Numbered from the stretch's first letter, positions 43,431 through 52,574 are shown. The stretch: 64,000 bases of DNA from Mesorhizobium sp. BR1-1-16 (GCF_020165495.1 NZ_JAIUIE010000002.1:248001-312000); one strand, 5' to 3'. A program made the numbers and translations. The notes: generated by a model not told the origin, from the letters alone.

Positions 43431-45053
43431 ATGCGCTATTCTCTTCCGTGCCTCGCGACCCTCGCTGCCGTCTTCTTCATGCTCGCGGCGGCGCTGCATC
43501 CGGCCTTCGGCGCCGACATCCGCCCCGAGGTCAACGCATTGGGAACGCCCGGCTATACGGCCTTGAAGGAAGCGATCGGGGCGCTGGCGGCGACAGGCGA
43601 TCCAGCCGTGCCGGAGTTGCTGCAGGCGCTCGGCCAGGGCGAGCTCTATGTCCGCGTCGCCGACAGCGCCGTCTTCAAGGTCACGGATACCGATGACGGC
43701 TACAATCTCGTCGATCCGCTGACGGGCGAGGACGCCGGTCCTGCGGCGGCCGATGAAGTCAGCAAGATCACCGTCAACAACTCGGTCCGCGAAACCATCA
43801 GCGCCGCGCTCGGGCTGATGACGCTGATGTCCCCCGACCCCCAGAAGCGGCTCGCCGCGGCGGGCGACGTCTACAAGAGCCAGGATCCCAAGCAGATCCC
43901 GCTGCTCGACACCGCCATCGCCAAGGAAACCGACAAGAGCGTCGCCGCCGCGCTGCAACTTGCCCGCGCCGCTGCAGTCCTCCGCTCCGACATGAGCGAT
44001 GCCGACAAGCTGGCGGCCGTCGAGATCGTCAGCCAGCGCGACGATCAGGACGCGATCTCGCTGCTCTCCTCCTTCGTCGCCTCTGCGCCGGACGGCGCCG
44101 CCAAGACCGCGGCTGCCTCCGCGATCACCACCATCCAGGGAACGCTTCAGCTCTGGAGCGGCGTACAGAATGTCTGGTACGGCATCTCGCTCGGATCGGT
44201 GCTGCTGCTCGCGGCGATCGGCCTCGCCATCACCTTCGGCGTCATGGGCATCATCAACATGGCGCATGGCGAGATGGTCATGCTCGGCGCCTACACGACC
44301 TTCGTCGTGCAGGAGGTCATCCGCAGCCATTATCCCGGCCTTTTCGACTGGTCGCTCGCCATCGCGCTGCCGCTCGCCTTTCTCGTCTCCGGCGGTGTCG
44401 GCGTCCTGATCGAGCGCTCGGTGATCCGCTTCCTTTATGGCCGGCCGCTCGAAACGCTGCTCGCCACCTGGGGCATCTCGCTGATCCTGCAGCAGGCGGT
44501 TCGCACCTGGTTCGGACCCAACAATCGCGAGGTCGGCAATCCATCCTGGATGTCCGGCACCTTCGATCTCGGCCATCTCGCGATCACCTACAACCGCATG
44601 TGGATTGTCGTCTTCGCGCTCGGCGTCTTCGCGGTGCTGATGCTGGTCCTGAAGCGCACGCCCTTCGGCCTGCAGACCCGCGCGGTGACGCAGAACCGGC
44701 CGATGGCCTCCTCGATGGGCATCCGCACGCCCTATGTCGATGCGCTCACTTTCGGGCTCGGCTCCGGCATTGCGGGCATCGCCGGCGTGGCGCTATCGCA
44801 GATCGACAATGTCAGCCCCAATCTCGGCCAGAATTACATCATCGACAGCTTCATGGTGGTGGTGTTCGGCGGGGTCGGCAATCTCTGGGGCACGCTGGTC
44901 GGCGCGTTCACGCTCGGCATCGCCAACAAGTTCCTGGAGCCCTATGCCGGCGCCGTTCTCGCCAAGATCCTCGTCCTCGTCTTCATCATCCTGTTCATCC
45001 AGAAGCGTCCGCGCGGCCTGTTCGCCCTCAAGGGCCGCTCGGTGGAGGCTTGA
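43431..45053 (+). CDS. urtB: urea ABC transporter permease UrtB
   Basis: 540 residues from the ATG at 43431, where a signal-peptide-like N-terminus begins; a GTG at 43404 is the alternative. The first about 230 residues form the extra periplasmic helical domain usual for UrtB. A permease domain of the LivH type with eight or so helices follows: ITFGVMGIINMAHGEMVMLGA, in two parts, then GTLVGAFTLG and IQKRPRGLFALKG at the C-terminus. It forms the inner-membrane channel with UrtC. A small ORF starts 3 nt after its stop. Confidence 0.96.
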   Translation: MRYSLPCLATLAAVFFMLAAALHPAFGADIRPEVNALGTPGYTALKEAIGALAATGDPAVPELLQALGQGELYVRVADSAVFKVTDTDDGYNLVDPLTGEDAGPAAADEVSKITVNNSVRETISAALGLMTLMSPDPQKRLAAAGDVYKSQDPKQIPLLDTAIAKETDKSVAAALQLARAAAVLRSDMSDADKLAAVEIVSQRDDQDAISLLSSFVASAPDGAAKTAAASAITTIQGTLQLWSGVQNVWYGISLGSVLLLAAIGLAITFGVMGIINMAHGEMVMLGAYTTFVVQEVIRSHYPGLFDWSLAIALPLAFLVSGGVGVLIERSVIRFLYGRPLETLLATWGISLILQQAVRTWFGPNNREVGNPSWMSGTFDLGHLAITYNRMWIVVFALGVFAVLMLVLKRTPFGLQTRAVTQNRPMASSMGIRTPYVDALTFGLGSGIAGIAGVALSQIDNVSPNLGQNYIIDSFMVVVFGGVGNLWGTLVGAFTLGIANKFLEPYAGAVLAKILVLVFIILFIQKRPRGLFALKGRSVEA

Positions 45054-45055
45054 TC

Positions 45056-45196
45056 ATGATCGCGCGCGCCATGGCCGAGGCTGATGCGACCCTCGTCGCG
45101 AGAATGACCGGCACATCGATCGGCAGCGGGATGGCTCCCGGCCTCTTGAGGCTGCTGGATCGTCTCGGCACCATGATGAAGGGGACCATCCGATGA
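45056..45196 (+). CDS. 46-residue small ORF wedged between urtB and urtC
   Basis: ATG at 45056 begins two bases after the urtB stop, with GGTGGAGG upstream at good distance. The ORF ends with an ATGA overlap on the urtC start (45193). Third codon positions are about 83% G/C, as in the neighbours. The product begins MIARAMAEADATLVARM and has a predicted amphipathic helix (LLRLLDRLGTMMKG) with a few basic residues, and no clear membrane helix. It may encode a small transporter partner or exist only to couple urtB and urtC translation. I know no named family for it. Confidence 0.6.
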   Translation: MIARAMAEADATLVARMTGTSIGSGMAPGLLRLLDRLGTMMKGTIR

Positions 45197-46353
45197 TCAC
45201 CGCCTTCATCTTCCGTGCGCTCGATCGCAACACCTATATCGTGCTCGGCCTGCTGCTTGCCGTCGGCATCCTGTTGCCGCTGCTCAGCCTGACCGATCCG
45301 TCCTTTCCGCTGCATGTGCCGACCTACGTCATCGCGCTGATCGGCAAATATCTCTGCTACGCGCTGCTCGCGCTCTCGGTCGACCTCGTCTGGGGCTATT
45401 GCGGCATTCTCTCGCTCGGCCATGCGGCGTTCTTCGCGCTCGGCGGCTATGCGATGGGCATGTATCTGATGCGCCAGATCGGCGCGCGCGGCGTCTACGC
45501 CAATCCCGTCCTGCCCGATTTCATGGTCTTCCTGAACTGGAATGAGCTGCCCTGGTTCTGGTACGGCTTCGACCACTTCTGGTTCGCGGCGATCATGATT
45601 GTCGCGGTGCCGGGACTGCTCGCCTTCATCTTCGGCTGGTTCGCCTTCCGCTCGCGCGTCACCGGCGTCTATCTCTCGATCATCACGCAGGCGATGACCT
45701 ATGCGCTGCTGCTCGCCTTCTTCCGCAACGACATGGGTTTTGGCGGCAATAATGGCCTGACCGACTTCAAGGACATTCTCGGCTTCAACATCCAGGCGCC
45801 GGCCACGCGCGGTGTCCTGTTCTTCGCCTCGGCGCTCGCCCTGGCGGCGGGCTTCCTGATCTGCCGCGCCGTCATTGCGTCGAAATTCGGCAAGGTGCTG
45901 ATCGCCGTGCGCGACGCCGAAAGCCGGACGCGCTTCATCGGCTACCGGGTCGAGGGCTACAAGCTGGTCGTCTTCGTGCTGTCGGCGATGATGGCCGGCG
46001 TCGCCGGCTCGCTCTATGTGCCGCAGATCGGCATCATCAATCCCGGCGAGTTCGCGCCGGCCAATTCGATCGAGGCGGTGATCTGGGTCGCGGTCGGCGG
46101 ACGCGGCACGCTGATCGGGCCGATCGTCGGCGCGCTGCTCGTCAATTTCGGCAAGACCTGGTTCACGAGCGGCATGCTCGCCGAATACTGGCTGTTCGTG
46201 CTCGGCGCCCTGTTCGTCGCCGTCACCCTGTTCCTGCCGAAGGGCGTCGTCGGCACGCTGCTGGCGCGGGCCAAGGCGAGGCCGACATCGACCTCGGCTC
46301 CTGCTGCCGTTTCCCCGATCGATGCGACCATTGCTGCGGAGGAAGGTGCATGA
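45193..46353 (+). CDS. urtC: urea ABC transporter permease UrtC
   Basis: 386 residues of the LivM type with about ten helices. Recognisable parts are DLVWGYCGILSLGHAAFFALGG (in two pieces), FGGNNGLTDFKDILGF and IWVAVGGRGTLIGPIVGAL. AAGGGGA precedes the start. The C-terminus carries about 25 Ala/Ser/Pro residues that may be disordered. It joins UrtB in the membrane. Its stop overlaps the urtD start as ATGA. Confidence 0.96.
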   Translation: MITAFIFRALDRNTYIVLGLLLAVGILLPLLSLTDPSFPLHVPTYVIALIGKYLCYALLALSVDLVWGYCGILSLGHAAFFALGGYAMGMYLMRQIGARGVYANPVLPDFMVFLNWNELPWFWYGFDHFWFAAIMIVAVPGLLAFIFGWFAFRSRVTGVYLSIITQAMTYALLLAFFRNDMGFGGNNGLTDFKDILGFNIQAPATRGVLFFASALALAAGFLICRAVIASKFGKVLIAVRDAESRTRFIGYRVEGYKLVVFVLSAMMAGVAGSLYVPQIGIINPGEFAPANSIEAVIWVAVGGRGTLIGPIVGALLVNFGKTWFTSGMLAEYWLFVLGALFVAVTLFLPKGVVGTLLARAKARPTSTSAPAAVSPIDATIAAEEGA

Positions 46354-47153
46354 CCGCGATCCATGACCAGGCGGCCGCACCGGCCGAACGCGTGCGGGCC
46401 AGCCGCGAGAAGGCGAAGAACTCGCTGCTCTATCTCGACGGCGTCTCGGTCTCCTTCGATGGCTTCAAGGCGCTGCGCTCGCTCTCGCTCGTGATCGAGC
46501 CCGGCGAAATGCGCGCCATCATCGGCCCGAACGGCGCCGGCAAGACCACGATGATGGATGTCATCACCGGCAAGACCAAGCCGGACGAAGGCGACGTCTT
46601 CTTCGCCGGCGATACCGATCTGACGCGCATGGACGAGGCCTCGATCGCCTCGCTCGGCATCGGCCGCAAGTTCCAGAAGCCGACGGTGTTCGAGAGCCAT
46701 ACCGTCTGGAACAACATCGATCTGGCGCTTGCCGGCGTTCGTGGCCCCTTCGCGACGCTGTTTCATCGCACGAGCCTGCGCGAAACGGCCCGTATCGAGG
46801 AGATCCTCGACGTCATCCGCCTGGCCGACAAGAAGGAATGGCTCGCCGCCAATCTTTCGCACGGCCAGAAGCAATGGCTCGAGATCGGCATGCTGCTGGC
46901 GCAGGAGCCGCAGCTGCTGCTCGTCGACGAGCCGGTTGCGGGCATGACCGACGCCGAGACGCGGGAAACAGCGGCGCTGCTGCGCGAGATCGCGAAGACG
47001 AAGTCCGTCGTCGTGGTCGAGCACGACATGTCCTTCGTGCGTGATCTCGACGTCAAGGTGACGGTGCTGCATCAGGGTTCGGTGCTCTCGGAAGGCACGC
47101 TCGACGCGGTTTCGGCCGATCCGACCGTCATCGAAGTCTATCTGGGCCGGTGA
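46350..47153 (+). CDS. urtD: urea ABC transporter ATPase UrtD
   Basis: 267 residues, LivG-type. Walker A GPNGAGKTTMMD, signature LSHGQKQWLEIG, Walker B LLLVDEPVAGMTD and the switch region VVVEHDMSFVRDL are all present. The first about 25 residues (Ala- and Arg-rich) precede the ATPase fold. It hydrolyses ATP to drive urea import with UrtE. It overlaps urtC and is followed closely by urtE. Confidence 0.97.
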   Translation: MTAIHDQAAAPAERVRASREKAKNSLLYLDGVSVSFDGFKALRSLSLVIEPGEMRAIIGPNGAGKTTMMDVITGKTKPDEGDVFFAGDTDLTRMDEASIASLGIGRKFQKPTVFESHTVWNNIDLALAGVRGPFATLFHRTSLRETARIEEILDVIRLADKKEWLAANLSHGQKQWLEIGMLLAQEPQLLLVDEPVAGMTDAETRETAALLREIAKTKSVVVVEHDMSFVRDLDVKVTVLHQGSVLSEGTLDAVSADPTVIEVYLGR

Positions 47154-47161
47154 GGATGATC

Positions 47162-47893
47162 ATGTCCAAGACGAAAGCAGCGCCGACCGCCGGTTCCATG
47201 CTCGAAGCGAAGAATGTCGACCTCTATTACGGGGCCGCACAGGCGCTGCGCGGCGTTTCTCTGACCGCCGAGGTCGGCAAGGTTACATGCCTGATGGGAC
47301 GCAACGGCGTCGGCAAGTCGAGCCTTCTGCGTGCCATCGTCGGCCAGAGGCCGATTTCAGGCGGCGAGATCGTCTGGGAAGGCAAGGTGCTCGGCCGCAT
47401 GGCTGCGTATGACCGCACCCGCGCCGGCATCGCCTATGTTCCGCAGGGTCGCGAGATCTTCCCGCTCCTGACAGTGAAGGAAAATCTCGAGACCGGCTTC
47501 GCGCCGCTGGCGCGCAAGGAGCGCTATATTCCCGATTATATCTTCGAGCTGTTCCCGGTCCTGAAGGACATGCTCGGCCGCCGCGGCGGCGATCTCTCCG
47601 GCGGCCAGCAACAACAGCTTGCCATCGGCCGCGCCTTGGTGACGCGGCCGCGGCTGCTCGTGCTCGATGAGCCGACCGAGGGCATTCAGCCTTCGATCAT
47701 CAAGGATATCGGTCGCGCCATCGAATGGCTGCGCGGGCAGGGCACCATGGCGATCCTGCTGGTCGAGCAATATTTCGATTTCGCGCATGAACTCGCCGAC
47801 ACCTTCGCCGTGATGGATCGCGGCGAAGTGGTGGCGTCAGGCCCTCAGTCCGAAATGGGCAGCGAAGCTGTCCGAGCCCATCTCACGGTGTGA
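47162..47893 (+). CDS. urtE: urea ABC transporter ATPase UrtE
   Basis: 243 residues, LivF-type. Walker A GRNGVGKSSLLRAI, signature LSGGQQQQLAIGRAL, Walker B LLVLDEPTEGIQPSII, and the switch His in place of the usual position is replaced by LLVEQYFDFA as in LivF/UrtE proteins. I chose the ATG at 47162 because GAGG is 7 nt upstream; a GTG at 47150 would add four residues. It completes the transporter. It overlaps by 11 bp the 3' end of a small gene on the other strand. Confidence 0.96.
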   Translation: MSKTKAAPTAGSMLEAKNVDLYYGAAQALRGVSLTAEVGKVTCLMGRNGVGKSSLLRAIVGQRPISGGEIVWEGKVLGRMAAYDRTRAGIAYVPQGREIFPLLTVKENLETGFAPLARKERYIPDYIFELFPVLKDMLGRRGGDLSGGQQQQLAIGRALVTRPRLLVLDEPTEGIQPSIIKDIGRAIEWLRGQGTMAILLVEQYFDFAHELADTFAVMDRGEVVASGPQSEMGSEAVRAHLTV

Positions 47894-48083
47894 GGCAGTT
47901 CTCGAAGGGCTGGCGCCGCCGCGGTGTCGGCCGTTTGCTGTCCTTGGCCGCGACATCGCGAAAGAGGGCGCGAATATCATCCGATCGTACGCCATCGCTC
48001 GACATCAGCATGGCGATGATCGGCTCATGCAGAAGTTCGTTCAGCGAAGTTTCCTTGCCATAGCAGGAATTGGAGTCGTTCAT
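47883..48083 (-). CDS. small conserved-looking protein of 66 residues
   Basis: The ATG at 48083 follows a strong GAGGAGG site, so the gene is very likely real. The product opens MNDSNSCYGKETSLNELLHE, then PIIAMLMSSDGV and DIRALFRDVA, and ends with a basic tail (PTPRRRQP). The helix-rich centre resembles small proteins seen in Hyphomicrobiales, but I cannot name a family. There is no membrane segment. It faces urtE and overlaps it by 11 bp. Confidence 0.75.
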   Translation of the reverse strand: MNDSNSCYGKETSLNELLHEPIIAMLMSSDGVRSDDIRALFRDVAAKDSKRPTPRRRQPFENCLTP

Positions 48084-48215
48084 CACGAACCTCCTCGGGC
48101 GTTCGGGCTCTACGTGCGTCCCAAACATTACGGCACTCGATGACGTTTGTAAGAAGGAAGCAGAGCCCCTTGTTCACGTTCGTTTGATGCTGCGAAGCAA
48201 TACTGTTTCGCCGTC

Positions 48216-48839
48216 TTATGCTGCAGCGTCGAAGGCAGCCACGAGCTCGGCGGCGCGGGCAGCCACATCGGCGATGCTGGCGCCGGGCTTGTAGAGGAAC
48301 GAGCCGATGCCGAAGCCGGCGCAGCCGGCCTTGAGGTATTCGCCGAAATTCGACGCATTCGCGCCGCCGACGGCCAGCACGGGCAGATCCTTCGGCAATA
48401 CCGCCTTCATCGCGCGAATGCCGCTCGTCCCGATCAATTCGGCCGGGAAGAACTTCAGCGCGTCCGCGCCGGCATCGATGGCCGCAAAGGCCTCGGTCGG
48501 CGTGAAGACGCCGGGATAGGATTCGAGCCCGAGTTCCTTGGTGCGGCGGATCACGGCGGGGTTGGCATTCGGCGAGACGATCAGCATGCCGCCGCTGTCC
48601 TTGACAGAATCGACATGGGCGACCGAGAGCACCGTTCCGGCGCCGACCTTGGCGCGGCCAGCGGCACGCTTCGCCATCGTCTCGATGGAGACGAACGGCT
48701 CCGGCGAGTTCAGCGGCACCTCGATCAGCGTGATCCCGGCTTCCACGAGCACGTCGAACACGGCCGCGGCTTCCCCCGGCGCGATGCCCCGCAGAATGGC
48801 GACCAGCGGGCGGTGGCTTCCAAACAGTGGATGGGTCAT
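48216..48839 (-). CDS. dgoA: 2-dehydro-3-deoxy-6-phosphogalactonate aldolase (KDPG/KDPGal family)
   Basis: 207 residues from the ATG at 48839, where the family fold begins; the frame is open further upstream inside dgoK. It cleaves KDPGal into pyruvate and glyceraldehyde-3-phosphate. The Glu of the active site lies in IEVPLNSPEP and the Schiff-base Lys in DALKFFPAE; the phosphate-binding part is GIGSFLYKPG. It is 14 bp after dgoK on the minus strand. Since the pair is with LacI, it could instead process 2-keto-3-deoxygluconate-6-phosphate, but the pairing with a DgoK favours galactonate. Confidence 0.9.
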   Translation of the reverse strand: MTHPLFGSHRPLVAILRGIAPGEAAAVFDVLVEAGITLIEVPLNSPEPFVSIETMAKRAAGRAKVGAGTVLSVAHVDSVKDSGGMLIVSPNANPAVIRRTKELGLESYPGVFTPTEAFAAIDAGADALKFFPAELIGTSGIRAMKAVLPKDLPVLAVGGANASNFGEYLKAGCAGFGIGSFLYKPGASIADVAARAAELVAAFDAAA

Positions 48840-48852
48840 CGGCAGGGTTCCT

Positions 48853-49863
48853 TCAAAGAAGTCCGTTGGCGCGCGCGATGCGCACGAGGCCGCGCCGGAC
48901 GAGCGCCGAGCCGTCACGCGCCTCGGCGTGATGGCCGGCAACCGCGAAGGCCGCCGAATAGGCGCGCGCCAGCGAGCGTGAGCCGATGATCCGGATCGGC
49001 TGATCGGCGTCGAGCAGGCGCGCGTCGCGCGCGGCGGCGATTTCACCGCCGATGACGAGGCCGGAGAGGTAGGCAAGGTTGTCGTCGCCCGAGACGCCAT
49101 CCAGGAGCTGCCTGACGCGCACCGAGAAGATCGCGCCGAGAAAGGGCAGGCCCTCGAGGACACTGCGCCGGACGGCGAGCGCGAAATGCTCCGATGAGGC
49201 GATGTCGTCGGCGTGCTCGGCAACGGAGTGGCGCAGGAACGACTTCCGCGCCAAAAGCTCGAACATCTCGCCCGTCATGAAGGTCTGGAAATCGCGGATC
49301 GTACCGCCACCGACCGCCGCCCATTTCGAATGGGTGCCCGGCAGGATGGCGATGCCGGCGAAATCCGGCTCCTCTTCCATCAGCCCGACGAGCTGGGTCT
49401 CCTCGCCGCGGATCACGTCGCCGTCGCGCACGGCAGAGCGCAGCACGAGGCCGGGGACGATCGCGAGCGCGCGATGATCGCTGCCCTCGAAGCGATGGAG
49501 CCCGGCCGCAAGCGCCTCGCTCGTCGCCGGAACCGGAACATAGGCTGCTTCGCGCCAGCCCTGGCGGCTGCCGACCATGCCGGCCATCAGCACGGGAACG
49601 CGCGGCCAGCCGCTCGTCAGCCGCTCGAACGCATCCTCATGGCCCTGTCCGCCGAGCGGCCCGATGCCGTCGGCGCTCTCCGCCTCGGCGATCAGCCCGC
49701 CGTCTGCGTCGAGCAGCATCGCGCGGCAGCGGGACGTGCCCCAGTCGACCGCGATCAGGGCAGCGTCGGCATCATCGATGGCGGGGTGACCGTCAGAGGA
49801 AGAGATAGCGTTCAAGGCAGCACTCGCGGAGCGGATCCGAAGGGTCGAAGCGTTGTTCGACAC
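48853..49863 (-). CDS. dgoK: 2-dehydro-3-deoxygalactonokinase
   Basis: About 336 residues from a GTG at 49863 (AGGGG upstream); ATG at 49884 or TTG at 49893 are other options, so the start is uncertain. The kinase fold is shown by ALIAVDWGTSRCRAMLLD (N-terminal phosphate region), MAGMVGSRQGW, and VIRGEETQLVG, ILPGTHSKWA, which match DgoK proteins. It phosphorylates 2-keto-3-deoxygalactonate with ATP. It lies between the LacI gene and dgoA, in one leftward transcript. About 35 N-terminal residues before the fold are unconserved. Confidence 0.9.
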   Translation of the reverse strand: MSNNASTLRIRSASAALNAISSSDGHPAIDDADAALIAVDWGTSRCRAMLLDADGGLIAEAESADGIGPLGGQGHEDAFERLTSGWPRVPVLMAGMVGSRQGWREAAYVPVPATSEALAAGLHRFEGSDHRALAIVPGLVLRSAVRDGDVIRGEETQLVGLMEEEPDFAGIAILPGTHSKWAAVGGGTIRDFQTFMTGEMFELLARKSFLRHSVAEHADDIASSEHFALAVRRSVLEGLPFLGAIFSVRVRQLLDGVSGDDNLAYLSGLVIGGEIAAARDARLLDADQPIRIIGSRSLARAYSAAFAVAGHHAEARDGSALVRRGLVRIARANGLL

Positions 49864-49889
49864 TCGCCCGCCCCTGTCAAGCATGCCCT

Positions 49890-50912
49890 TCAATCGGCAG
49901 GCGCTGGCCCTGTCGAGGCCCTGATGACGAGCTCCACCGGCCAGAGTTCATGGATCGTCTCGGGCGCGCGGCCGCCGACGATTTCCATCAGCAATTCGCC
50001 GACGCGCTTGCCCGCCGCGCGGATCGAGGAGCGTGTCGTCGACATGGTCGGAACCATTACGTCGGGGTTCAGGAACGGGAATACGTCGTCATGCGCGATC
50101 ATCGAGACGTCGCGGCCGAGCTCCAGTCCGGCAGCGCGGATGGCACGAAAGGCGCCGAGCGACATCATCATGGACGAGACGAGCAGCGCCGTCGGCCGCG
50201 GCCGTTCGGCCAGGAAGCGTTCGGCAATCCGGTAGCCGACCTCATCGCTCATCACGCCGCCGGCGATGAAATCCTCCTCGGGCGTGATCCCGCGCGCCGC
50301 TAGCGCCGAGCGGAAGCCGATCTCGCGGTCGCGCGCGAATGTGAAACGCGACTCGCCGTTGATCAGTCCGATGCGCCGATGGCCGAGATCGAGCAGATGC
50401 TTGGTGGCGTGGCGGAAGGCACCCTCGTTGTCGATATCGATCCAGGCATGCGGAATGTCCGATTCCGTCCGGCCATGCAGGATGAACGGCAGGCCGAGTT
50501 CGGTCAGCAGACGGACGCGTTCGTCCGCAATGAGCGGGCTCGACAGGATCACCCCGTCGACGCGCGAGCCGACGGCCATGCGCTGGTAATTCGCCGTTTC
50601 ATCGCCGCCGCGCGAGGGAGAGAGGACGATGTCGATCTCGTCGCGCAGCAGCGTTTCGCCGAGACCGGCCTGAAACTCCATGTAATGCGGATCGAGCAGC
50701 ATGTTGCGGTCGGTCGGCAGTACGATGCCGATGGCGCTGGCTCGGCCGGTGGCGAGCCGCCGCGCATTGGCATTCGGCTGATAGCCATGCCGGCGGGCAG
50801 CGTCGAGCACACGCCGTCGCGTCTCTTCATTGACTTCGGGATAGCCATTGAGCGCCCGGCTCACGGTCGTCTGCGACAGACCGAGATGCTGGGCGAGATC
50901 CTTGAGCTTCAT
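49890..50912 (-). CDS. LacI-family repressor of the dgoKA / alpha-glucoside locus
   Basis: 340 residues from the ATG at 50912 (GGGAGGAAAGGG upstream). The helix-turn-helix and hinge read MKLKDLAQHLGLSQTTVSRA and NARRLATGRAS. The effector domain shows IGIVLPTDRNMLLDPHYMEF and VSMIAHDDVFPFLNP. It is divergent from the importer and is followed by dgoK and dgoA. The two AAAGCGCTTT palindromes in its upstream region fit the AANCGCTT core of LacI operators. Its probable inducer is a gluco- or galacto-type sugar. Confidence 0.93.
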   Translation of the reverse strand: MKLKDLAQHLGLSQTTVSRALNGYPEVNEETRRRVLDAARRHGYQPNANARRLATGRASAIGIVLPTDRNMLLDPHYMEFQAGLGETLLRDEIDIVLSPSRGGDETANYQRMAVGSRVDGVILSSPLIADERVRLLTELGLPFILHGRTESDIPHAWIDIDNEGAFRHATKHLLDLGHRRIGLINGESRFTFARDREIGFRSALAARGITPEEDFIAGGVMSDEVGYRIAERFLAERPRPTALLVSSMMMSLGAFRAIRAAGLELGRDVSMIAHDDVFPFLNPDVMVPTMSTTRSSIRAAGKRVGELLMEIVGGRAPETIHELWPVELVIRASTGPAPAD

Positions 50913-50942
50913 CGAGCCCTTTCCTCCCACTTGAACCTATTC

Positions 50943-50952
50943 AAAGCGCTTT
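50943..50952. promoter_or_regulatory. LacI operator near the repressor gene
   Basis: AAAGCGCTTT, perfect palindrome, with TTC and CAA flanks (50940-50955), 31 bp upstream of the LacI start codon. Same core as the site at 51167. Confidence 0.7.
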
Positions 50953-51130
50953 CAAATCCTGTTGCAAGCCGCTTCGGCCCGATCCACATGTCGGCGGTGG
51001 GTTCAGGAGGCACGAACCGCCATCATCCTTGCGGCAATTTTCGAGTTATTTCAAGGAAATGAGCCGATTTGTCGTATGAATTGGGCCGCAAAGCATGCTG
51101 CGCCGCTTTCGGTTTTGCAATTGCTGGAGC

Positions 51131-51136
51131 TTGACA
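51131..51136 (+). promoter_or_regulatory. candidate -35 element for the importer operon
   Basis: TTGACA. A -10 box 17 bp downstream would be the weak TGAAAC (51154-51159). A start near 51165 would place the operator at 51166 over the first transcribed bases. Confidence 0.4.
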
Positions 51137-51165
51137 GTTCTCGCGCCACCTGCTGAAACTCGGTT

Positions 51166-51177
51166 CAAAGCGCTTTG
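51166..51177. promoter_or_regulatory. LacI operator at the importer promoter
   Basis: CAAAGCGCTTTG, 12-bp perfect palindrome, 132 bp before the binding-protein start. It shares its ten-base core with the site at 50943, 224 bp away. Confidence 0.75.
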
Positions 51178-51308
51178 GGTTCCTGCCGGGAGCAGGTGAT
51201 CAAAGGGCGTTTTTTGGGAGGGGGAAGAGCGAGGGCGCGTCCGGAGGTGGACAGCTCCCGGCACTTGCTCGCCCATGAGATTCGTTTGTTTCTCAGGGAG
51301 GTTTGAAC

Positions 51309-52574
51309 ATGAACATGCGATCCGCGCTCCTCGGCTTCGCGGCTGCGATGGCCATCGCCAGCGCCGCCGACGCCGCGAACCTGTCGATCGTCTCGGGCGA
51401 TACCGGCAACGGTCTCGCCGTGCTGCGTGAAAAGCTCGACATCTACGAAAAGCAGTCGGGCAACAAGGTCACGATCGTCCCGATGCCGTCGTCGACGACC
51501 GACCAGTTCGGCCAGTACAAGCTCTGGCTCGCCGCCGGCAATTCCGACATCGACGTCTACCAGACCGACGTCATCTGGGCGCCGCAGCTCGCCGAACAGC
51601 TCGTCGATCTGACTGACGCCACCAAGGATGTCATCGGCCAGCATTTCCCGTCGATCGTCGAATCGCAGACCGTGAACGGCAAGCTCGTTGCGATGCCGCT
51701 CTTCACCGATGCGCCGGCGCTTTATTACCGCAAGGACCTGCTCGAGAAATACGGCAAGTCGGTGCCGAAGACCTGGGCCGAGCTCGCCGCCACGGCGAAG
51801 GAGATCCAGGATAAGGAGCGCGAAGCCGGCTCGAAGGACCTCTGGGGCTTCGTCTGGCAGGGCAACGCCTATGAAGGCCTGACCTGCAACGCGCTCGAAT
51901 GGGTCAAGTCGCACGGCGGCGGCCAGATCGTCGAGGCCGACGGCACCATCTCGATCAACAATCCGAAGGCGGCTGCAGCGCTCGACGAGGTCAAGGGCTG
52001 GGTCAACACCATCTCGCCGCCCGGCGTGCTCGCCTATCAGGAAGAAGAGTCGCGTGGCGTCTGGCAGACCGGCAATGCCGTGTTCATGCGCAACTGGCCC
52101 TATGCCTATTCGCTCGGCAATGGCGCCGACTCGGCCGTGAAGGACAAGTTCGACGTCGCTCCGCTGCCGGCCGGTTCCGATGAGGGTGGTGGCTCGGCGG
52201 CAACGCTCGGCGGCTGGAACCTTGCTGTGTCGAAATATTCGAAGAACCAGAAAGAGGCGATCGACCTCGTCAAGTTCCTGACTTCGAAGGAAATGCAGAA
52301 GAAGCAGGCGATCGAGGCCTCCAACCTGCCGACGATCGTCGATCTCTACGACGACGCCGACATCGCCAAGGCCGTTCCGATCATCCCGCGCTGGAAGGAA
52401 GTGTTCCTGAACGCCGTTCCGCGCCCGTCCGCGCCGACCAAGGTCAAGTATAACGAGGTTTCCTCGGACTTCTGGACCGCCGTGCACAACACGATCGCCG
52501 GCAATGGCAGCGCAGCCGACAATCTCGAACTGCTCGAAGCCCAGCTGACCAAGCTCAAGGGCGCCAACTGGTAA
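51309..52574 (+). CDS. thuE: trehalose/maltose-type ABC binding protein (ThuE-like)
   Basis: 421 residues from the ATG at 51309, preceded by CAGGGAGG at 7-nt spacing. Signal peptide (NMRSALLGFAAAMAIASAAD, cleavage near DAANL). The mature part has the TMBP/ThuE-type signature: VPMPSSTTDQFGQYKLWLAA and IDVYQTDVIWAPQLAEQLVD, then FTDAPALYYRKDLLEKYG, QGNAYEGLTCNALEWVKSHG, and LGGWNLAVSKYSKN. It should bind trehalose, maltose, sucrose or similar glucosides in the periplasm. It is the first gene of an operon ending with an ATPase. A strong hairpin follows it. Confidence 0.85.
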   Translation: MNMRSALLGFAAAMAIASAADAANLSIVSGDTGNGLAVLREKLDIYEKQSGNKVTIVPMPSSTTDQFGQYKLWLAAGNSDIDVYQTDVIWAPQLAEQLVDLTDATKDVIGQHFPSIVESQTVNGKLVAMPLFTDAPALYYRKDLLEKYGKSVPKTWAELAATAKEIQDKEREAGSKDLWGFVWQGNAYEGLTCNALEWVKSHGGGQIVEADGTISINNPKAAAALDEVKGWVNTISPPGVLAYQEEESRGVWQTGNAVFMRNWPYAYSLGNGADSAVKDKFDVAPLPAGSDEGGGSAATLGGWNLAVSKYSKNQKEAIDLVKFLTSKEMQKKQAIEASNLPTIVDLYDDADIAKAVPIIPRWKEVFLNAVPRPSAPTKVKYNEVSSDFWTAVHNTIAGNGSAADNLELLEAQLTKLKGANW

